Part shown: positions 26,849-35,042 of the stretch, in pieces
How the letters are laid out: every line of letters starts with the position of its first letter
How positions within the stretch are numbered: the stretch's first letter is position 1
From: Methanomethylovorans sp. PtaU1.Bin093
GTDB taxonomy: Archaea > Halobacteriota > Methanosarcinia > Methanosarcinales > Methanosarcinaceae
Assembly: GCF_002067275.1 (NCBI RefSeq)
Contig: NZ_MVQX01000014.1
Coordinates: forward strand, 1 to 64,000
Length of the DNA: 64,000 bases
Reading direction: 5' to 3'
Notes under the pieces: model-generated
The model's input: only the letters and a program-made list of their open reading frames with translations
Database searches by the model: none
Told to the model about the DNA's origin: nothing
Translations under genes and position numbers: made by a program

Positions 26849-27550
26849 CTACTCTGAAGCTTCAACGATCTCACCGTCCCTGAGAACTATGTTAGTGTTC
26901 GCATATGCCGCTATTTTTGGATCGTGTGTGACAACTATAACGGTAGTTCCGTGTAAGTTGAGCTCGCTGAGAAGGTCCATCACGCTTTTTCCGGTCTTTG
27001 TATCGAGATTTCCTGTAGGCTCGTCTGCCAAAAGGATAGGTGGGGAATTAGCCAGTGCCCTGGCAATAGCAACTCTTTGCTGCTGTCCTCCTGAAAGCTC
27101 ATTGGGTTTGTGTTCGGCAAACTCTGCGTCAAGGTTTGCTCGTCTTAAGAATTCCATTGCCCTTCTCCGGCGCTCTTGTTCCGGGATCCCGCTGAATATC
27201 ATAGGCATTTCAACATTCTCCACGGCAGTGAGAGTAGGTATCAAATTGAACTGCTGGAATATGAAACCAATATTGTTCCTGCGAATTTCTGTAAGCTGGT
27301 CATCGTTAAGAAGGGAAAGGTCCGTGCCATTGATCTTCACGGTGCCTTCCGTGGGCTGATCAAGGCAACCAATGAGATTGAGCATTGTGGATTTTCCTGA
27401 GCCGGAAGACCCCATAATGGTCACAAAGTCGCCTCTTTCGATCGAAAGATCGACACCGTTAAGAGCGTGTATTTGGCTTGCTCCAAGATGATAGATCTTC
27501 TTCACATCAGTGAGCTGGACTATAGGACCTTGCATACATGCCCCGTTCAT
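26849..27550 (-). CDS. ABC transporter ATP-binding protein, LolD/MacB type
   Basis: A 233-residue ATPase with the Walker A GSSGSGKST near residue 47, Q loop FQQFNLIPTL, signature LSGGQQQR near residue 147, Walker [13 protein letters not shown] and the switch His in VVVTHD. The sequence places it in the MacB/LolD/LptB-like export group that pairs with FtsX-type permeases. Its ATG overlaps the COG1361 gene stop by 4 nt, showing coupling to that protein. It energises the adjacent permease. Confidence 0.92.
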   Translation of the reverse strand: MNGACMQGPIVQLTDVKKIYHLGASQIHALNGVDLSIERGDFVTIMGSSGSGKSTMLNLIGCLDQPTEGTVKINGTDLSLLNDDQLTEIRRNNIGFIFQQFNLIPTLTAVENVEMPMIFSGIPEQERRRRAMEFLRRANLDAEFAEHKPNELSGGQQQRVAIARALANSPPILLADEPTGNLDTKTGKSVMDLLSELNLHGTTVIVVTHDPKIAAYANTNIVLRDGEIVEASE

Positions 27551-28770
27551 TCTGATATCTTGCGTTTCTTCCAGGAATATGCTATGACGCCCAGCACTGC
27601 AACAGATATTACAGCAACAAGGCCGATCATAACGGATCGTGTTCCTCCACTATTGCTGGAAGCGGGTAGCGTTCCTTTGTGGAGTACAATGTCCTCATTT
27701 ATGTATGCATAGGCATTGTTAGTATTTCTGAACTCAATGAGCAAGGGTATTTTTTCTACATTGTTTCCTTGTGTGGACGCGGATAGTTCGAAACTGCTGA
27801 AATCATCACTTTCCAGGGTGCCTACAAAATATTTTTCATACGGTTGCACAGGTGTGATGTTTTCCGTTTCCGTCACTGAGATCATAACATTCTTTGCATC
27901 GGTTGTCCCAAAATTGTTTATATCTCCTGTGATGCTATATGTATTTCCTATTCTTTCTACCTCTAAGGCTGACAGTATTAGCGCATACTGGTCCACCACT
28001 TCAACATTGTAGTTCGTTCCAGATGAGATATGCGGGTTGTCCCCATTGAAATATGTAGCAGAGAACTGCATCTCTTTGTTGCCATTCTTGGATGTCATGG
28101 AGTTCAGGGTGAACGTTGCTGTGGATTTATTTCCTTCATTGATGGTACCTACAAAGACATTAGCTGGAAAGAACGTAATGTCTTTTCCTTCCGGAGTGAC
28201 AATAACACCTGTAATGTCATTGGGTCTTAAGTTCACGACTTCCACATTCACAGTTGAATATTCTTTCATGAGGGTAGGAGGCATATCGGACACAATTATC
28301 TTCAGATCCCTGTCATCAACTTTTACCGGTATCCTGTAGTTGAGGTTGTACATGTCGCTGCCTCCCACAACTTCCAGTTCCAGGAAATGCATGCCATTGG
28401 CAGCACTCTCGTTCGCCTTTATGTTGAAAGTGAGCCGGATGTAATCCCCTGGCCCCAGTAATCCAACGTCTGTCTGTCTTCCATCCAGGATCTTAATTCC
28501 CTTGTTACCCTTAAGGGTTGCACTTGCTATGTAGGCATTCATATCGAATGTTTCGTCATCCTCCTGGACGTATACCTCACCTGAAGCCATGTTCCTGAGT
28601 TCCACAGTTACTGTACCTGTATCTCCTGGCATGAATACTCCAGGCTCCACTGAATAGTTCACTGTGATAGTTGGACGGATCTCGGTATCGGCACTTGCAT
28701 AAGGCAAGAACATGGTCAGTAAAATAAAGAAAAATATGATCGTTCTCATGATATCATTTTCGTTTTTCAT
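27547..28770 (-). CDS. COG1361-type secreted beta-sandwich protein, membrane-anchored
   Basis: A 407-residue exported protein. A signal peptide covers about residues 8-27 (hydrophobic core then ASA). The body is all beta with CARDB/NEW3-like repeats, for example PGVFMPGDTGTVTVELRN and LGPGDYIRLTFNI. A single C-terminal helix (about 379-400) is followed by the basic tail KKRKISE. It lies between the Yip1 gene (1 nt away) and the ATPase gene (4-nt overlap), so it is an integral part of the ABC module. By analogy with MacA it may be the extracytoplasmic adaptor or a ligand-binding piece; that is inference. Confidence 0.8.
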   Translation of the reverse strand: MKNENDIMRTIIFFFILLTMFLPYASADTEIRPTITVNYSVEPGVFMPGDTGTVTVELRNMASGEVYVQEDDETFDMNAYIASATLKGNKGIKILDGRQTDVGLLGPGDYIRLTFNIKANESAANGMHFLELEVVGGSDMYNLNYRIPVKVDDRDLKIIVSDMPPTLMKEYSTVNVEVVNLRPNDITGVIVTPEGKDITFFPANVFVGTINEGNKSTATFTLNSMTSKNGNKEMQFSATYFNGDNPHISSGTNYNVEVVDQYALILSALEVERIGNTYSITGDINNFGTTDAKNVMISVTETENITPVQPYEKYFVGTLESDDFSSFELSASTQGNNVEKIPLLIEFRNTNNAYAYINEDIVLHKGTLPASSNSGGTRSVMIGLVAVISVAVLGVIAYSWKKRKISE

Positions 28771-28771
28771 G

Positions 28772-29395
28772 TTAACTTAGTGCCTGAAGTAACGTATAGA
28801 TCATATAGATCACATACAGTCCCATTGGCACTCCCACAGTGATAAGAGCATTCTTAACTGTAAGGTTTCTGGCATGCATCATGGCAAATACCCATATGTT
28901 CGCACTCCACAAGGTCAGGAGTATTCCGATGACAGTGGAAGCCATTATGTAAGGGTCAGAGAACATGGCTTTTTCGAGAAGAGCGGGATCTTGCACGGAA
29001 AGATCGAGTGAAGAATAAGCTTTACTTGTCAATACAAGACTTAACACGGAGCCTAAGATCGAAGGCAGGAACCCATAGGCAACAAACTCACAGACCCTCT
29101 TGAAAGTTCCCTGTCCGCTCAAAACCAATGAGATGCCATAAAATATGCCACTGTATACCAGCCACATAATGAACACGGATATGATGGCAAATATTGCTCC
29201 TATGGCAGCACCTATCTGTGCAACGGATGCCATATCGCTTGGCAGGTTTCCTATCAGCTTGCTTGCTATTATGTAAGCGCTGACAGCCGATATTACAGCC
29301 ATTATCCCAATGATCATCAGTGGTTGCTTGAAATCTGGATCCTCTTTAATTTTATTCTCAAAGAATTTTTGAGGATCTATAAGAACCTGCATCAT
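28772..29395 (-). CDS. Yip1-family membrane protein (copy 1)
   Basis: A 207-residue protein with about five hydrophobic helices and the Yip1 pattern: an N-terminal LIDPQKFFENKIKEDPDF segment, a first helix after about residue 24, a central SGQGTFKRVCEFVAYGFLP, and a C-terminal WSANIWVFAMMHARNL. It is clearly paralogous to the 29475 gene. Yip1 proteins are membrane proteins of unknown biochemical action, linked in eukaryotes to vesicle traffic. It ends 1 nt before the COG1361 gene start, so it belongs to the ABC module, and has a palindrome upstream. Confidence 0.82.
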   Translation of the reverse strand: MMQVLIDPQKFFENKIKEDPDFKQPLMIIGIMAVISAVSAYIIASKLIGNLPSDMASVAQIGAAIGAIFAIISVFIMWLVYSGIFYGISLVLSGQGTFKRVCEFVAYGFLPSILGSVLSLVLTSKAYSSLDLSVQDPALLEKAMFSDPYIMASTVIGILLTLWSANIWVFAMMHARNLTVKNALITVGVPMGLYVIYMIYTLLQALS

Positions 29396-29413
29396 AATTT
29401 AACCTCTTGTACA

Positions 29414-29423
29414 AACAATTGTT
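29414..29423. promoter_or_regulatory. Operator-like palindrome before Yip1 copy 1
   Basis: The perfect 10-bp palindrome AACAATTGTT lies 19-28 nt upstream of the gene start at 29395. It shares the AACAAT and ATTGTT half-sites with the site before the second Yip1 gene at 30141, though with different spacing. Confidence 0.4.
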
Positions 29424-29474
29424 GTCGCAAATATAAATATGACTTTCAGTTATTATAACTTTCGTTTTTATATT

Positions 29475-30119
29475 TTACGGTTGGCCTATTGCCTGATGCA
29501 ATGTATAGAGCATATATATCAGGTATAGTCCAATTGGTATTCCTACGGTGATCATAGCATTCTTGATACTAAGGCCCCTTGAGCGGACCATAGCAAAAAC
29601 CCATATATTAGCACTCCATAGGGCAAAGATAATGCTGATCGCATTAGATACTATCATATAAGGACTTTTGAGCATGGCTTTTTCTATGGCCTGCGGGTCA
29701 CTCATGGAAAGATCTGAAAAAGAGCACATGCTGATCATCAGCACCATGCTGATGGTAGAACTAAAGATGAAAGGCAGGAATCCATAGGCAACAAACTCGA
29801 GGACTCTTGTGAACTTCCCTTGTCCGGCTAAGAGCCATGAAAAAGCATAGAATAAGCCACTGATCATCAGCCACACGATCATCCCGGAGGCCATGGTGAC
29901 CATTAAGCCCAAAATTATCACAATTAGCTGGACGATGGTAGGTACATCGCTGAACAGATTCTCCATCAGTTCTCTCATTAAGATAAAAGCATTGATGAGG
30001 GTCAGCAGCGTCACTGCACCAATTACAGCATAAGGTGGTTTAAAGTCGATTTCTTCTTTGATCTTTTCCTCAAAGAAACCTCCCGGATCGCTAAGGACTT
30101 CCAGCATTATTTGCTCCAA
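29475..30119 (-). CDS. Yip1-family membrane protein (copy 2)
   Basis: A 214-residue paralogue of the 28772 product with the same segments: LSDPGGFFEEKIKEEIDF at the start, AGQGKFTRVLEFVAYGFLP in the middle and WSANIWVFAMVRSRGL then IKNAMITVGIPIGLYLIYM near the end. About five membrane helices are predicted by eye. It is the first gene of the minus-strand module, 79 nt before the second copy and divergent from the plus-strand ABC module. A tandem duplication is evident. The two copies may form a hetero-oligomer. Confidence 0.82.
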   Translation of the reverse strand: MEQIMLEVLSDPGGFFEEKIKEEIDFKPPYAVIGAVTLLTLINAFILMRELMENLFSDVPTIVQLIVIILGLMVTMASGMIVWLMISGLFYAFSWLLAGQGKFTRVLEFVAYGFLPFIFSSTISMVLMISMCSFSDLSMSDPQAIEKAMLKSPYMIVSNAISIIFALWSANIWVFAMVRSRGLSIKNAMITVGIPIGLYLIYMLYTLHQAIGQP

Positions 30120-30140
30120 TCTCTAAACTAAATTTACACC

Positions 30141-30155
30141 AACAATGTCATTGTT
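30141..30155. promoter_or_regulatory. Operator-like palindrome before Yip1 copy 2
   Basis: Perfect inverted repeat AACAATG-T-CATTGTT, 22-36 nt upstream of the gene start at 30119, where the core promoter should lie. It lies in the spacer shared with the divergent plus-strand ABC module, so one protein could control both. Confidence 0.45.
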
Positions 30156-30198
30156 AACATTTTTTTAACTCTTTTTATTGCATGTTTTTTTCCAAGGA

Positions 30199-30207
30199 TA
30201 TATATAG
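30199..30207 (+). promoter_or_regulatory. TATA box for the plus-strand ABC module
   Basis: TATATATAG places the start site near 30230. The GTG at 30226 is then probably outside the transcript, which supports the TTG at 30265 as the start of the ATPase gene. Confidence 0.5.
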
Positions 30208-30264
30208 ATTTGGCTCAATCTGTTTGTGTATTACCTTTCGGATCCTTCTAACGGGGTTGAGAGT

Positions 30265-30960
30265 TTGAATAGTGCAATATCACAGAGTGGTGATCCAATC
30301 ATTGAATTGAGAGATCTGTGTAAGAGTTACTGGGCAGGGAACATGGAGGTCCAGATACTCAAGAGCATCAATATGAAAGTTTATCCGGGTGAGTTCCTGG
30401 CTATCATGGGTCCATCGGGGTCAGGGAAAAGTACCCTTATGAACATGATTGGGTGCCTTGACAGGCCTACCTGCGGACAGGTGATCCTGATGGGTCAGGA
30501 TATTAATATAATCACTGACTCCGAACTTGCACGATTAAGGGGTCTTGAGATCGGCTTTGTGTTCCAGAACTTCAATCTTGTTCCCAGGTTGTCTGCAGCA
30601 CAGAACATTCTCCTTCCTACCTATGCGAACACGAAAAATAGTATAGAACCAACTAAAAGGGCAAATGAGCTGATTCAACTTGTGGGGCTTGAGGACCGCC
30701 GTAACAACCGGCCTTCTCAACTTTCGGGAGGGCAGCAACAGCGTGTGGCTATAGCCCGGGCTCTGATCAATGATCCTTCTATAATCCTGGCGGACGAACC
30801 TACAGGAAACCTAGACAGCAAGACCGGATTAGAGATAATGGACATGTTCAAGGACCTTAATAAAAAAGGAAGGACCATTATTATGATCACTCATGATCCC
30901 GGTCTTGCAAGCTATGCTGACAGAGTGGTATACTTGAAAGATGGTGTGCTTAATAACTAG
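30265..30960 (+). CDS. ABC transporter ATP-binding protein, LolD/MacB type
   Basis: About 231 residues with Walker [11 protein letters not shown] loop [10 protein letters not shown], signature LSGGQQQR, Walker [13 protein letters not shown] and switch motif MITHD. It is close kin to the ATPase at 26849. The frame is open from a GTG at 30226, but the TATA box at 30199 and a GGTTGAGAG segment favour the TTG at 30265. It is the first gene of the plus-strand module and should drive the two FtsX-type permeases downstream. Confidence 0.9.
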   Translation: MNSAISQSGDPIIELRDLCKSYWAGNMEVQILKSINMKVYPGEFLAIMGPSGSGKSTLMNMIGCLDRPTCGQVILMGQDINIITDSELARLRGLEIGFVFQNFNLVPRLSAAQNILLPTYANTKNSIEPTKRANELIQLVGLEDRRNNRPSQLSGGQQQRVAIARALINDPSIILADEPTGNLDSKTGLEIMDMFKDLNKKGRTIIMITHDPGLASYADRVVYLKDGVLNN

Positions 30961-30983
30961 GCGGTGGTAATATCAGAACGATT

Positions 30984-32186
30984 TTGAAATATCTTTGCTT
31001 GACCCTTGTTTCATGCGTACTTTTATCAGGTGTCGCATGTGCAGTCTCAGGTTCAGCTCTCAGTGTCAGTGTCCTTAAATATGAACCTGTGCCTGCAGAG
31101 ATCGGTAAATACGTTGACATCTGGATCAAGGTAGAGAACACGGGTTCAGGTAGGTCCGAGGACCTTACCATAAAAATGGTCCCTGAGTACCCTCTGTCTC
31201 TGGATTCAGAAGCTAACGCCCTTGAAAACATTGGCATTCTTGGGCCTGAAAGTGCGGCAGTACATAAATACAGGCTTTTTGTGGATGAGAATGCGAAACA
31301 AGGTGTTGCTTCCTTTGATATCCAGTTCCAGAAAGAAAAGAACGGTGCCTGGGTGGAGGAAACCTTTGAGATCACCGTAGGTTCTGCTGCCTTTAACAGT
31401 AAAGGCAATGTCCAGATAGAAGGCGCTCCGACAAAGGAGCCTGAAGTTTTTATGCCAGGTGACATCGGCACTATCACCTTCACTCTTAAGAACAGTGCGA
31501 CAGCATATTCTGTGACCATCAATGGTGAAGACTTCGATACCAATGCCCGGGTACAATCTGCCACTTTGAAAGGAACGGATGGTATAACAGTAGCCACTGA
31601 AACCTATTATGGAAATGGCATCCTGGGTCCGGGTGAATCGATGGTCCTTACATACAACATAAATGTTGATGAAAATCTATCAGATGGTACTTATTACCTT
31701 GATTTTTCAACTATCGGCAGCTCTCATTCATACAATAACAACTGGCGTATTCCTTTAAAGGTTGATTCCTCATCTGTGCGCATTGTTCCATCTAAACCTC
31801 TTAAACTGGAGAACGGAAAAGGAACTCTGGAATTCGATGTAGCTAATATACACCCAAATAAACTTTCATCAGTAAGCGTCAGGCTTGAGGCAGATGGTGT
31901 GGATTTTTCCCCCGCTGAATACTTCATTGGTTCCATGGACCCGGATGAACTTTTTACCATACAGATATATGGGGAAACATCTTCTGACAATTCTTCCCAA
32001 GACGTAAAGATCATTGCAAATTACAGGAATGGCCTTAACGAACATGAAGAGCTTATCGGTGTGAGGCAATTACAACTGGAAACTGTAAAGGAATCAGGTA
32101 ATATCAGTTCTCTGATCTTGTTGCTTCTCATTGCCGTTCTTGCAGGTGCCGGCTACTTTATGTATAAACGCAGGAAGCAAAAGTGA
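30984..32186 (+). CDS. COG1361-type secreted beta-sandwich protein, membrane-anchored
   Basis: A 400-residue exported protein with a signal peptide (core about 3-20 ending near ACAVSG), two or three CARDB/NEW3-like beta domains, and a C-terminal helix (about 373-393) followed by KRRKQK. The middle segment EVFMPGDIGTITFTLKN and the later LGPGESMVLTYNINVDE match the COG1361 protein of the minus-strand module, showing common origin. An extra N-terminal domain includes PAEIGKYVDIWIKVENTG. The start is TTG, with GGCGGTGGT somewhat distant. It is probably the adaptor or ligand-binding part of this ABC module. Confidence 0.8.
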   Translation: MKYLCLTLVSCVLLSGVACAVSGSALSVSVLKYEPVPAEIGKYVDIWIKVENTGSGRSEDLTIKMVPEYPLSLDSEANALENIGILGPESAAVHKYRLFVDENAKQGVASFDIQFQKEKNGAWVEETFEITVGSAAFNSKGNVQIEGAPTKEPEVFMPGDIGTITFTLKNSATAYSVTINGEDFDTNARVQSATLKGTDGITVATETYYGNGILGPGESMVLTYNINVDENLSDGTYYLDFSTIGSSHSYNNNWRIPLKVDSSSVRIVPSKPLKLENGKGTLEFDVANIHPNKLSSVSVRLEADGVDFSPAEYFIGSMDPDELFTIQIYGETSSDNSSQDVKIIANYRNGLNEHEELIGVRQLQLETVKESGNISSLILLLLIAVLAGAGYFMYKRRKQK

Positions 32187-32194
32187 GGCATTGA

Positions 32195-33409
32195 ATGATA
32201 AGCCTCCGGCGATCAGTTGAGATCTCGATAGGCAGTATCAGCAGCTCAAAGATGCGATCTGGCCTTACGACCCTGGGAATAATTATCGGAGTAGCTGCTG
32301 TGATCGCCAATGTCTCCCTTGGTGCCAGTTTTAATCAGTTCTTCAATGACGAGATCGGTGCTGTCGGTTCAAATTTCATAGTGATCTACAGTCAGGGAGT
32401 AAATGTCTTTTTTGACAAGGAACTTGATCTGATAAGGAACACTCCGGGGGTAGTAGGTGTTTCCCCGGTCAATCAGCAGATGGGTCGGGTCACTTATCTC
32501 TCAACTTCCAGGCAGATAGACATACAGGGTGTTATAGCGGATTATGGGGAAGTTGCCAATATAAAAATGGATGCAGGGAGTTTTCTTGATGATAAGGACC
32601 AGTATGTTGCAGTATTGGGGTCAGAGGTTGCCTATGAGAAGTTCGATCAGAAGGTCTTTGTAAAGAATCCCATTGAGATCACGTTCAGAAGAGAGGATGG
32701 GGGCGTAGTCACACAAAAGTTCATAGTAAAAGGCATTATACAGGATCCAAACACTGCTTTTGTGCAGACTGGCGTGGAGCCCGAGATCAGGATCTTTATT
32801 CCCATAGACACCATGAACCAGATGCTTGGAAAAGATGATTATGGTGGTTTTTTCATAAAGGCGTCAAGTCTGGAAACTGTACGTGAGACTGCTGATGAGA
32901 TCGATGATCGCCTGGCAAGAAATCTGGGAGTATCGACCAGGGAACTAGAGAACGATGATACAAAACCCTATGTCATGTTCGATCAAATAGATGCCCTGGA
33001 GCAGACAGACCAGCTTTCTACCGCCCTTACTTCTCTATTGACTTCCGTGGCCTTGATCTCTCTCATAGTGGGCTCCATAGGTATCATGAATATCATGCTG
33101 GTGACAGTAACCGAAAGGACAAGGGAGATCGGTCTTATGAAGTCTCTTGGATATACCAGGAAGGATATACTTACCCTGTTCCTGATAGAATCCACAATAC
33201 TGAGTCTTCTGGGTGGCATATGTGGTACTGTCCTGGGTATCGGTGTTGCCTTCATTGCAAACTATTTCCTTGATCTGCCCAGTGTATTTCCGGTGAACCA
33301 GATTCTCATCGGTTTTATAGTATCGATTTTGGTCGGTCTGGTGGCAGGCATCTACCCTGCTAATAAGGCAGCGAAGATGGACCCAGTGGAGGCTTTCAGG
33401 CATGAGTGA
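32195..33409 (+). CDS. ABC transporter permease, MacB/FtsX type (copy 1)
   Basis: A 404-residue permease: an N-terminal helix (about 20-42) with LTTLGIIIGVAAVIANVSLGAS, an extracytoplasmic MacB-PCD domain to about residue 270, and three C-terminal helices with TERTREIGLMKSLGY and the ending NKAAKMDPVEAFRHE. It is preceded 8 nt by the COG1361 gene and followed 11 nt by a second permease of the same length. The two permeases probably form a heterodimer with one ATPase pair. Confidence 0.9.
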   Translation: MISLRRSVEISIGSISSSKMRSGLTTLGIIIGVAAVIANVSLGASFNQFFNDEIGAVGSNFIVIYSQGVNVFFDKELDLIRNTPGVVGVSPVNQQMGRVTYLSTSRQIDIQGVIADYGEVANIKMDAGSFLDDKDQYVAVLGSEVAYEKFDQKVFVKNPIEITFRREDGGVVTQKFIVKGIIQDPNTAFVQTGVEPEIRIFIPIDTMNQMLGKDDYGGFFIKASSLETVRETADEIDDRLARNLGVSTRELENDDTKPYVMFDQIDALEQTDQLSTALTSLLTSVALISLIVGSIGIMNIMLVTVTERTREIGLMKSLGYTRKDILTLFLIESTILSLLGGICGTVLGIGVAFIANYFLDLPSVFPVNQILIGFIVSILVGLVAGIYPANKAAKMDPVEAFRHE

Positions 33410-33420
33410 GGTGTCACTAG

Positions 33421-34635
33421 TTGGTTAACATGCGACAGGCTCTGGATCTGGGCATGGGGAGTATCAAGCATGCAAAGCTTCGCTCTGCTCTTACGACGCT
33501 AGGTATCATTATCGGAGTAGCAGCGGTTGTGGCTAATGTTTCCCTTGGAGCCAGCTTCAATCAGTTCTTTACGGATGAACTGGGAACACTGGGGTCCAAT
33601 TTTATTATCATCTACAGTCAGGATGTGAACATTCTCCATGAAAACGAACTTAATATTGTCAGGAACACTCCTGGTGTAGAGGGAGTTTCTCCTAGTAACG
33701 GACAAATGGCTGCTGTAACATATCTTTCTTCTAAGAGGCAGATAGATGTCCAGGGTGTATCCCAGGATGCTGAGAATATATTGAATATCCAGCTTGAAGA
33801 AGGAAACTTTTTCACTGACAAGGATAAATATGTAGCTGTATTGGGCTGGAAGGTTGCCAATGAGAAGTTCGACCGCAACATTTCAATTAATAATTATATA
33901 GATATCACCTTTACAAGAGATGATGGTTCCACAGTAGCTCAGAAATTCAAGGTAAAAGGAATCATAAGCTCTCCAGAGAATACTTTTGTTCAGGGTGGTC
34001 CTGACCGGGACATTACGATATACATACCGATCGCTACCATGAATGGGCTGCTTAATGTTTCTGACTATGGGGGCATAACAGCAAAGACAGGCAGTGCAGA
34101 ATCTGTAAGCACAGTTTCAGATGAGGTTGACCGCAGGCTCGCACGTGCCCTTGGCGTTTCTGCAAGGGACATTGAGAATGATGACGTAAAGCCTTACAGG
34201 ATCTTCAATCAGGCGGAGATCATAGAGCAACTGGATCAGCTTGCTAACACGCTTACGATCCTTATAACCTTAGTTGCACTTGTGGCCCTGGTGGTGGGTT
34301 CCATAGGCATAATGAACATCATGCTGGTCACAGTTACCGAAAGAACACGGGAGATAGGTCTGATGAAATCTTTAGGTTTCAAGAAGAACGATATTCTCTT
34401 ACTTTTTATGATAGAATCAACTCTTTTAGGTACAATAGGGGGAGTTCTTGGAGTGCTTTTTGGGGCTGTAGCTTCTTACGCGGTACAAAGCTATCTGTCT
34501 ATACCTCATGTTTTCCCTCCATATTTGATCCTGCTGGGCTTTAGTATTGCGTTTGTTGTAGGTCTGGTCGCTGGTGTATATCCTGCCAACAAAGCAGCAT
34601 CCATGAATCCTGTAGAAGCACTAAGACATGAATGA
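33421..34635 (+). CDS. ABC transporter permease, MacB/FtsX type (copy 2)
   Basis: A 404-residue tandem paralogue of the preceding gene with matching layout throughout: SALTTLGIIIGVAAVVANVS, TERTREIGLMKSLGF and NKAASMNPVEALRHE. The TTG at 33421 is chosen because GAGGTG lies 7 nt upstream and the N-terminus then aligns with its paralogue; an ATG three codons later is possible. It is the last gene of the plus-strand module. Confidence 0.9.
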   Translation: MVNMRQALDLGMGSIKHAKLRSALTTLGIIIGVAAVVANVSLGASFNQFFTDELGTLGSNFIIIYSQDVNILHENELNIVRNTPGVEGVSPSNGQMAAVTYLSSKRQIDVQGVSQDAENILNIQLEEGNFFTDKDKYVAVLGWKVANEKFDRNISINNYIDITFTRDDGSTVAQKFKVKGIISSPENTFVQGGPDRDITIYIPIATMNGLLNVSDYGGITAKTGSAESVSTVSDEVDRRLARALGVSARDIENDDVKPYRIFNQAEIIEQLDQLANTLTILITLVALVALVVGSIGIMNIMLVTVTERTREIGLMKSLGFKKNDILLLFMIESTLLGTIGGVLGVLFGAVASYAVQSYLSIPHVFPPYLILLGFSIAFVVGLVAGVYPANKAASMNPVEALRHE

Positions 34636-34691
34636 ACGAATGTTTTGGTTTTAAATAGGACTGTTAACCTCTTCCTATAAGAGGTGAAAAA

Positions 34692-35009
34692 GTGCTTATT
34701 ACGACCACAAACGATGTGAATGGTAAGGAACTGGAGATATTGGGTGTAGTTTTTGGAAATACCGTACGTGCTAAGAACATTGGAAGCGATATTGTTGCAG
34801 GCCTGCAGAATTTGGTAGGAGGGGAATTAAAGGGTTATTCTGATCTGCTTTCACAATCCAGAAAAGAAGCATTACAGAGAATGGTGGAAGAAGCAGAGAA
34901 ACTGGACGCTGATGCGGTTGTAAATATACGCTTCACAACTTCTCAGACCATGACCGGAGCAGCAGAACTACTGGCTTACGGAACTGCCGTAAAGTTCAAA
35001 AGGATATGA
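34692..35009 (+). CDS. YbjQ/UPF0145 family protein
   Basis: A 105-residue cytosolic protein of the YbjQ (UPF0145, DUF74) family. It shows the patterns EILGVVFGNTVRAKN near residue 14, the helix YSDLLSQSRKEALQRMVEEA, and ADAVVNIRFTTS with a final GTAVK. Family members form pentamers; a heavy-metal role has been suggested but not settled. The start is GTG with GAGGTGA 5 nt upstream. It follows the ABC module by 56 nt with its own short leader. Confidence 0.9.
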   Translation: MLITTTNDVNGKELEILGVVFGNTVRAKNIGSDIVAGLQNLVGGELKGYSDLLSQSRKEALQRMVEEAEKLDADAVVNIRFTTSQTMTGAAELLAYGTAVKFKRI

Positions 35010-35027
35010 AGCCATGGCTCATATCCT
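35001..35027. terminator. Bidirectional hairpin terminator
   Basis: A 12-bp stem, AGGATATGA-GCC with one bulged A and GGC-TCATATCCT, with a 2-nt apex, followed by CTTTCAGGCCTTTTCTC. It begins inside the last codons of the YbjQ-family gene and lies between two convergent genes, so it can serve both. Confidence 0.6.
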
Positions 35028-35042
35028 CTTTCAGGCCTTTTC

